Source: Porites lobata
Taxonomy: Eukaryota; Cnidaria; Anthozoa; Scleractinia; Poritidae
Length of the DNA stretch: 64,000 nucleotides
Direction of reading: 5' to 3'
NCBI GenBank assembly: GCA_942486035.1
Contig: CALNXK010000070.1
Location: 477,501 to 541,500 of the forward strand
Shown here: positions 58,140 through 64,000 of the stretch, one piece after another
Layout: the number at the start of each line of letters is the position of its first letter
Position numbering within the stretch: the first letter of the stretch is position 1
Position numbers and translations under genes: made by a program
The notes under the pieces: model-generated
Told to the model about the DNA's origin: nothing
What the model saw: only the letters and a program-made list of their open reading frames with translations
Databases searched by the model: none

Positions 58140-61100
58140 GTAAGTTCTTCTCTTTCCACCTTGCTATTTCAATCATATTTGGCTCCCTATTTTCAAAATT
58201 GAGCGACAAAATAGTGAGAAACACATTTATCTCTTGAAAGAAGATAAAAAAAAAAAAAATAAAAAAATTAGACGGACTTTAAAAATTGGAAACAAGAGTA
58301 GCTGCAAAAATTTTCTGCTCTAATATACTGCCCATAAAGATGACTTTTTTACGGCTTATGGTTAATTTCTTTAGCTGTGTTGTCTATCCAGTGCCTGAGT
58401 TTTGCTATTTTGTTAAATTATAATGTTGACAGCGCACTCAATGTACAACATGAAAACCTATTTAGAAGTTAAATAACAGGAGATAAGTGCAAGATAATTC
58501 TTTTTAAGAAATATAAAATTGAGTTTCCATGTTGTCACTATGTTTTTAAAACTTGGATTATAAACTCGTTCACAAGAAGAAAGTTGCCAGGAAACAAAGA
58601 ATTCTGTTATTTGCGTGATATGGGGAAAATATTTTCACAATAAACACGACAGATTACCACTATTCAAGACAGGTGGGAATTCCATCTTCCTTTTCCTTTT
58701 TTCAGCCTTTTGTTTGGCTTTTACAAAAAAGTTATCGTATATATTTCCCTAAAAAAGGGGTTTTCTTTATAGAGCTCGACTAATTGACAGAAAATTGGCC
58801 TAGAGAACTAACTTAAATTCCATCTCCTTTTTCTCATTATTTGATATACTATGCTGTTTTAAGCCAGTTTGATGCGATTCCAAGAAAACCCCTGGCATGT
58901 TTAATTAACATACATGGTAGTTTCATGATTAAATGTCAGATAAAACGTAGCTGTAAGAGTAAGGGAGTACAACCGAAAATATAAGTTATTACGTTCCATG
59001 AACTTCAATCTTGTTTATCAAGGACATTTGCTTTTAATCGAAGCTCTTTTTGCCGCCAGAAAAGTCAGAATTTGCCACCTTATGGGCTCCTGGAATTGCT
59101 AAATGCAATTTTTTTTCTTTTTTTCAATTCAGGTAATTGCCGCCTACTGGCGTTTCCGAGTTATTTCCTAATTGCTGACAAATGTTTGGAGGGCCACACG
59201 ATCTTAATTGTCCAACATGTCCCGGATATGAGTCTTTGTGAACTGCTTTGTTACAACGAACCAAACTGCGTCAGTGTTAATTATGAGATACAAAGACAAA
59301 AACGATGTGAACTGAACAATTCAACACACCGAGCGCACGATGCAGACTTGAAAGAGAAGGAAGGCTACTTATATCATGGAGCAATTGTAAGTTTTTTGTC
59401 TTCTCTTTTCTTCTCTTTTTTTCTTTTGTGGTCTGCTTTCATCATCTTCAAGGCGATCATGGCATCATAGTCATCAGCATCACAAGAGACGTCATCTTCG
59501 TCATTAGGAGTGAACGTCTCTTAAAAAAGTTAACTCAAGCTGTTTCCAAATTCATCACTCTTTTTCCATGTCGCGATTTGTGGTGAATGTTGGTAAATTT
59601 TTCGGGTGCTAAATTCTAAAGGACTGTATCTAAGTTAAAAAAAAGAAAAAAAGATAGAAATCGTTGTCCAGAAACGTGAAATCAGTCGGGTCATGAAACG
59701 ACACCAACGAAATATAAAATTAAGCTTAATCCACGTGCAAAGTTGTCGTTGTTTAAGCTCCCTATCATATCACCATCATCGTCATCTTCATCTTGTAGTT
59801 TATAGTTGACGCTCGATCATGAAAGCTTGGCGTAACTTCTGTTACAAATCAGACCTGATTTTTGTTCTTTAAAGAGTGCTTGTGATAATCCCCGTTGCCA
59901 TAACAACGGTACCTGTCAGTCCGGATTCACAGAGAAAAAATATCGGTGTTTATGTCCTTCTGGTTTCACTGGTGAACACTGTGAGAATGGTAAGTTATTC
60001 TTGAAAGTTTCTTTTAAAGCAACTGATTAAATCAAAGGAGTTTAAATCGTAATAAAGATAATTTGAGCCGTTCATGTCATTTCTCACGGCAGTGTATGAA
60101 ACGAGCGGTTACTTTAAGGTTTTGTTATCCTGTAACTTTAAATTAGCCTTCTTTTAATTGTCGCACACTTTCCAATACTATTTTCCACGAAATTTTTGTT
60201 TTATGTTTTCGCTATCTTATGTGTGTTTCTTGGTTATTTGAGCTGCGTGTTAGGGCTTGTTGATGTCAAAAGTCTTATAATTTTCTCATAACTAATTTAG
60301 TTCATGAGTGAAAATGAAAAAACAAACAAACAAAAAAAAAACAACGACAAAAAAACAAATTAAACATAGGGCCATTTATACGAGGAAAAATAAGTATGTA
60401 AGACGCGTCTTAAATAAGACGCGAACTTTCCGTATAAACGGCACATTTCGTCTAGAAATAAGACGCGGCGCGGCTTAGCTAAGACGCGTCTTATTAGATA
60501 AGACATGCTCGTATAAATGGTACAGTTCGCGTCTTATTTAAGACGCGTCTTATTTTTCCTCGTATAAATGACCCTAATAAGTCAATGTCTTAACAGACAC
60601 AGAAACAGTCTAACTTTTCTTTGGATTCGACACCAATGTTTTGGCTTGCTACTTATATTGTTACTATCTTCCAGCAACCTCTTCTCTTGATTTCACTGTA
60701 GATATATTAAAACAGGGGAAAGTCTAAAACACAGAAATGTTAAATACGTTTGTTTCTATTATCGATCAATATGATTTCAGACATCAACGAGTGCAAAAAA
60801 GGGACCCACAATTGCAGTTCTAATGCGGTTTGTAATAACAGCAAAGGATCCTACAACTGCACATGTAAACCAGGATATGAAGGGGACGGAAATAATTGCA
60901 CAGGTAATTTCTTTCGTAACTTGGTCATTTTGTATGCCTTCGAAAGCATTGCTGTTTTTGTTTTTCCATGATAAGATGATTTTTATAGCAATTTTTTAAA
61001 CAGCAGACCTTATTACCTTAAACTTTTAAACGGGAAGTTCATAATGCTTGGTATACCATGTATTTTTGACGTTTTGTCTCCTAACATGGCTGGCATCAGA

Positions 61101-63808
61101 AACTTTGCTTTTCTGTTTTTTTCTCATGTATTTCTTCTTTCTCCTCGGTGCTAGCCTAACTGTTTAGAAAGATGAGGAGAGTTCACTCTGCAAACTAAGC
61201 TTTTCCCCATTGTTAAATATGATTTCAGACATCAATGAGTGTGAAGAAATATCTCACAATTGCAGTTCTAATGCGGTTTGTAACAACACCAAAGGAACCT
61301 ACAACTGCACGTGTAAACCTGGGTACTTGGGAGACGGATGGAACTGTACAGGTGATGAATATACAAATAAATAAAGGAGGTTTTGGTTAATGGGGGAAGT
61401 ATCGTGACAAATTCGAGTTTTATTCATGAAAACTTAAACAAAGTTGGAAGTAAACCTACTTTGGAAATGACGCAATAAGATCTTAACGTTATACTAACAA
61501 TTATTGGTCATAAGTAAAAAAAAAAATGAAATTTCAGGTCACGATTATGGTATCTTGGGAGACAAAGTGAGACGGTTACTGAATAATTAAAATGGAGGGT
61601 TATCCAAAAGTCGATTGCGGTTCTGTAACAAACAAATGCCACGGTGCAGGAACAATAAAAGGGTCTTACGCTTGCTTTTTCCGAAAAGAATATTTTACCT
61701 CCCAGGATAAACAGATTTTAATTTTTTCATGATTGGGCATTCAGTAATTTACATGTAATTTAAAACGTATTTCAGATATCGATGAGTGTGTGGCAGATAC
61801 ACACAATTGCAGTTCTGATGCATTTTGTAACAACACCCACGGATTCTTCAATTGCACATGCAAACCTGGATTTACGGGAGATGGAGAAAACTGTACAGGT
61901 AGTAATTTCAGTGGTACGTCACTCCGCTCTCTTATGACAGCAGAAACTTTATTATATTTCTTCTATTCTCTACCCCTCTTACAACTTGCATGCTATAACA
62001 ATACAACGACAGAGGTGGATCCAGGGGAGGTGGATTGGGAGGTTAGCCATCCCCGCTTTTCTAGCCGACTTACTTGTGTTTGTTATCTCTTGTTATGTGT
62101 GTTATCGTGTACAGCAGGGAGAGAACATGTTTTTAAGGTTGCAATGTAATCATTTCTCTGTTGTGTGGCGTTGTAAGAATTTGCCGTGTTACAGGTTCCT
62201 ATATTCATCCTTCCTCAACTGCAACGTTTTGGGGACGCCATTGGACAAGTTACCGGTATCACCCACTCCCTCTGAGCTCATAAAATCCTGGATCCGCCCA
62301 ACTGAACGAAAGCCCAGTGACGGATGAGAGGAATCACATTGCGTACTAAGCTAACTATTATATTGTGGTGTTCAATGATGTATTATTTCAGACATCGACG
62401 AGTGTGAAGCAGACACTTACGGGTGCGGTTCTGATGCCATTTGTAACAACACCCACGGATCCTTCAATTGCACATGTACACCTGGATATAAAAGAGATGG
62501 AAAAAACTGCACACTCAGTAATTTTCTTTTTACTGTCTGGTCTGCTCGCATGGCATCAAAAGCTTTGTGTTTGTTTCCTTGTTTGCTTTATTTTCTTTTA
62601 TTTCCTCAACAACTTACTTCCTCTGTATCTAAACAAAAAAAGGAAGTACATTAGTACCGTTGTCTAGACAGCTGATAGGAATCCACTGTGCCAACTTAGT
62701 CTATTGTCATTGATGTTCAATATGATTTCAGACATCAATGAGTGTGAAGAAGGAACGTACAATTGCAGTACTAATGCGGTTTGTAATAACACCAAAGGAT
62801 ATAATGAGTATAATTACATTGATGATTATTCAAGAAAATAAAATAAAAATGGACAAATTTTTGAAAGATTTTGGGGCTTTAAGATGTCGGTCGAGGGCGG
62901 CTCTGATCGACAACAAGCTCGTTTTCTTATAATGGCTGCCGTCGGTTTTCCTCACGGAAACATGAAATTTTGCCAGACATTTATTTAATTCATCGACATC
63001 CATGTTTTCTATTTCATTTGTGAAGTCTTGCCGCTGTTGAAGCCATTCTGTGGAAAAAAAATATTTCGCAAAAGTTACTAAAAGTTGCCGACACTTTGAA
63101 GCCAAAAAAAATGACAATAAACATAGCAGTTTTCAGTAAATTGTGTTACTTGCAAAAGAAAAATTTTATCAACCTACCTTCGAATAGTTTGACTCGAAAT
63201 TTTGTTGCATCAATGTAATTATACTAAAGACAGTTAGACCTAATTTGGTAGGTGTTTAGCGACATTATTGCGGGCCTGAATTTCTTACACAGTTTCTTAT
63301 ACAGTGTCATAATTGCAATACAGTATATAAAACGGAGATATTATTGTTGACTTTATAAGTTGTAAAGAAGCCATATCCTGCCAATTAAATGTCCAATTAA
63401 CACGCAGTGCTTAAATGTCATGTCTTCCAGCTTATAAGAACTGCGCTGAACTGTACAAAGCTGGAAAACGAACAAGTGGAGTTTACAAGATTGACCCTGA
63501 CGGTGCTGGTGTCTTTGACGTGTACTGTGACCAAACAACAGCCGGTGGGGGGTGGACAGTGTTCCAGAAGAGACTTGATGGCTCGGTTAATTTCACCCGC
63601 GGCTGGAACGATTACAAAAAAGGGTTCGGAAATCTGAATGGCGAGTTTTGGCTCGGACTGGACAAAATTCACCGCCTGACAAAAACTAAAGGCAAACTTC
63701 GAGTGGATCTCGAGGACTTCAACAGAAACACGGCTTATGCCGAGTACAGCTACTTTGCTATAACAGACGAGAGAAGCAAATACAAGCTGAGTCTTGGAAC
63801 TTACTCCG
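58061..63808 (+). CDS. Gene B: secreted PAN-EGF-fibrinogen protein (3' end off window)
   Basis: Exons 58061-58139, 59133-59386, 59875-59989, 60781-60903, 61229-61351, 61776-61898, 62392-62517, 63431-63808. All use GT/AG and phases match, giving 440 complete codons to the window edge. Order: signal peptide, PAN/apple, EGF, four cbEGF-like modules, then the N-terminal half of a canonical fibrinogen C-terminal domain. Fibrinogen-related domains of this type bind acetylated sugars or protein partners; cbEGF arrays act as calcium-stiffened spacers. The likely location is extracellular, and a role in pattern recognition or matrix is inferred. A sixth EGF exon (62732-62800) is truncated by an insertion and must be skipped. 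The repeat EGF exons are phase 1-1, so the array can change length without breaking the frame. Confidence 0.8.
59133..59386 (+). CDS. Gene B exon 2: PAN/apple domain
   Basis: 254 nt, phase 1-0. NCRLLAFPSYFLIADKC, LCELLC, ending KEGYLYHGAI. The last cysteine present in gene A (KGCLYHGAI) is Tyr here, so one disulfide partner is missing. Confidence 0.85.
59494..59764. mobile_element. Decayed copy of intron-2 MITE
   Basis: Counterpart of 21567-21892. The right end gtttaagctccct is intact, but the first 30 or so bases are gone: attaggagtgaacg here versus attagggagc ... gtggagtgaacg, a deletion between short GGAG repeats. A second internal gap removes the cggcgttttcgttgtcttcg region. Confidence 0.8.
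59875..59989 (+). CDS. Gene B exon 3: EGF domain
   Basis: 115 nt, phase 0-1. CDNPRCHNNGTC then CLCPSGFTGEHC; last shared coding exon before duplication homology ends about 270 bp downstream. Confidence 0.85.
60369..60574. mobile_element. MITE with AAGACGCGTCTT palindromes
   Basis: Ends gggccatttatacgaggaaa and the inverted ttttcctcgtataaatgaccc. The inside has three perfect taagacgcgtctta palindromes and further gcgtctta/taagacgc half-sites. Lies in the intron between EGF-1 and the cbEGF array, about 100 bp past the duplication edge. Flanks look like TA. Confidence 0.75.
60781..60903 (+). CDS. Gene B exon 4: cbEGF-like module
   Basis: 123 nt, phase 1-1. DINECKKGTHNCSSNAVC then CTCKPGYEGDGNNC: the D-I-N-E-C calcium-binding signature. 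Acceptor gatttcag, donor gtaatt. Confidence 0.9.
61229..61351 (+). CDS. Gene B exon 5: cbEGF-like module
   Basis: 123 nt, phase 1-1. DINECEEISHNCSSNAVC then CTCKPGYLGDGWNC. Donor gtgatg is weaker than its neighbours. Confidence 0.9.
61776..61898 (+). CDS. Gene B exon 6: cbEGF-like module
   Basis: 123 nt, phase 1-1. DIDECVADTHNCSSDAFC then CTCKPGFTGDGENC. Donor gtagta. Confidence 0.9.
62392..62517 (+). CDS. Gene B exon 7: cbEGF-like module
   Basis: 126 nt, phase 1-1. DIDECEADTYGCGSDAIC then CTCTPGYKRDGKNC. The usual tgcacag|gt junction is changed to tgcacactca|gt, a net 3-nt addition that keeps phase. The GxGDG turn is altered to KRDG. Confidence 0.8.
62732..62800 (+). pseudogene. Gene B truncated sixth EGF exon
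   Basis: A good acceptor (tatgatttcag) opens DINECEEGTYNCSTNAVC and NNTKG, then the sequence enters an inserted element at about 62807. The exon's second half, with three cysteines and the donor, is missing on the far side. Skipping it is phase-neutral. Confidence 0.85.
62807..63225 (-). mobile_element. TIR element carrying a recombinase-like fragment
   Basis: Ends agtataattacattgat and the inverted atcaatgtaattatact. Inside on the - strand, an acceptor-like ttttttttccacag precedes a frame reading EWLQQRQDFTNEIENMDVDE then KFHVSVRKTDGSHYKKTSLL, ending IRAALDRHLKAP. This resembles the N-terminal SAM-like region linked to Crypton-type tyrosine recombinases and their domesticated relatives (QRICH1/ZMYM type). 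No catalytic domain is present. The element disrupts gene B's sixth EGF exon. Confidence 0.55.
63431..63808 (+). CDS. Gene B exon: fibrinogen C-terminal domain, first half
   Basis: 378 nt, phase 1-1. NCAELYKAGKRTSGVYKIDP, VYCDQTTAGGGWTVFQKRLD, FTRGWNDYKKGFGNLNGEFW, LGLDKIHRLT: the canonical fibrinogen fold with its first cysteine pair. The donor is gtaattg. The remaining half, with calcium site and ligand pocket, lies beyond the window. This exon class is not homologous to gene A's terminal exon in detail. Confidence 0.9.
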
Positions 63809-64000
63809 GTAATTGTATTACTTACTTGATTAAAAATGAGGTTCGGGGAAAAGTCTTATAAAGGCCCAAGTTAATGCTAATGATTTTGACGTTAAAGAAA
63901 TAAATACCCACCACAGAGATACAACTAGCCCCACATACAGTGAAGTATGTAATAATCACACCGCTATCCTAAAATAAGAGTAAAGCAAATTAATACATAA

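Larger units (their letters stand above)
54119..60262 (+). repeat. Segmental duplication, copy 2 (gene B side)
   Basis: Matches 15446-22423. Here the VOC gene continues past the boundary, so this side keeps the ancestral left junction. It carries insertions absent from copy 1 at 54248-54476, 55085-55273 and 57554-57849, plus about 150 bp near 56459-56610, and lacks the 1.6 kb at 18799-20415. The right edge lies in the intron after EGF-1. Confidence 0.9.

Overview
This is animal nuclear DNA: AT-rich, gene-poor, with intron-split genes (GT/AG, phase-matched exons) and a dense litter of decayed transposons. The domain set (PAN/apple, cbEGF-like and fibrinogen-related exons in one gene) and the repeat families suggest an anthozoan cnidarian, probably a stony coral. 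That assignment is inference from gene and repeat style, not from a database match. There is no sign of bacterial organisation.

Layout. 1-15.4 kb holds no intact gene: a broken family-B DNA polymerase-like fragment at the left edge, a degenerate 43-bp tandem array, and many fold-back or terminal-inverted-repeat elements. 15.4-27.7 kb holds gene A on the + strand: a secreted protein with signal peptide, PAN/apple and EGF exons and an unusual fibrinogen-related C-terminus; its introns carry a 1-kb minisatellite and a nested 1.6-kb transposon. 27.7-39.7 kb is repeats and unassigned sequence. 39.7-42.3 kb is a badly broken copy of a repetitive cnidarian gene family. 43.9-48.1 kb is a LINE reverse-transcriptase relic interrupted by three DNA elements with readable target-site duplications, abutting an antisense Ty3/gypsy fragment. 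51.9-52.7 kb is the 3' end of another LINE. 53.3-54.2 kb is a two-domain VOC/glyoxalase-like gene (- strand) with one in-frame stop. 58.1-64 kb holds gene B on the + strand: signal peptide, PAN, one EGF, four cbEGF-like exons, a truncated sixth EGF exon, and a canonical fibrinogen C-terminal domain running off the window.

The main result is a segmental duplication. 15446-22423 and 54119-60262 are the same sequence in the same orientation. One edge lies inside the VOC gene, of which gene A's side keeps only about 14 codons; the other lies in the intron after the first EGF exon. Genes A and B therefore share promoter, signal peptide, PAN and EGF-1 exons, but continue into different EGF exons and different fibrinogen-type C-termini: exon shuffling by segmental duplication. 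The two copies also act as filled-site/empty-site controls that date several transposon insertions.
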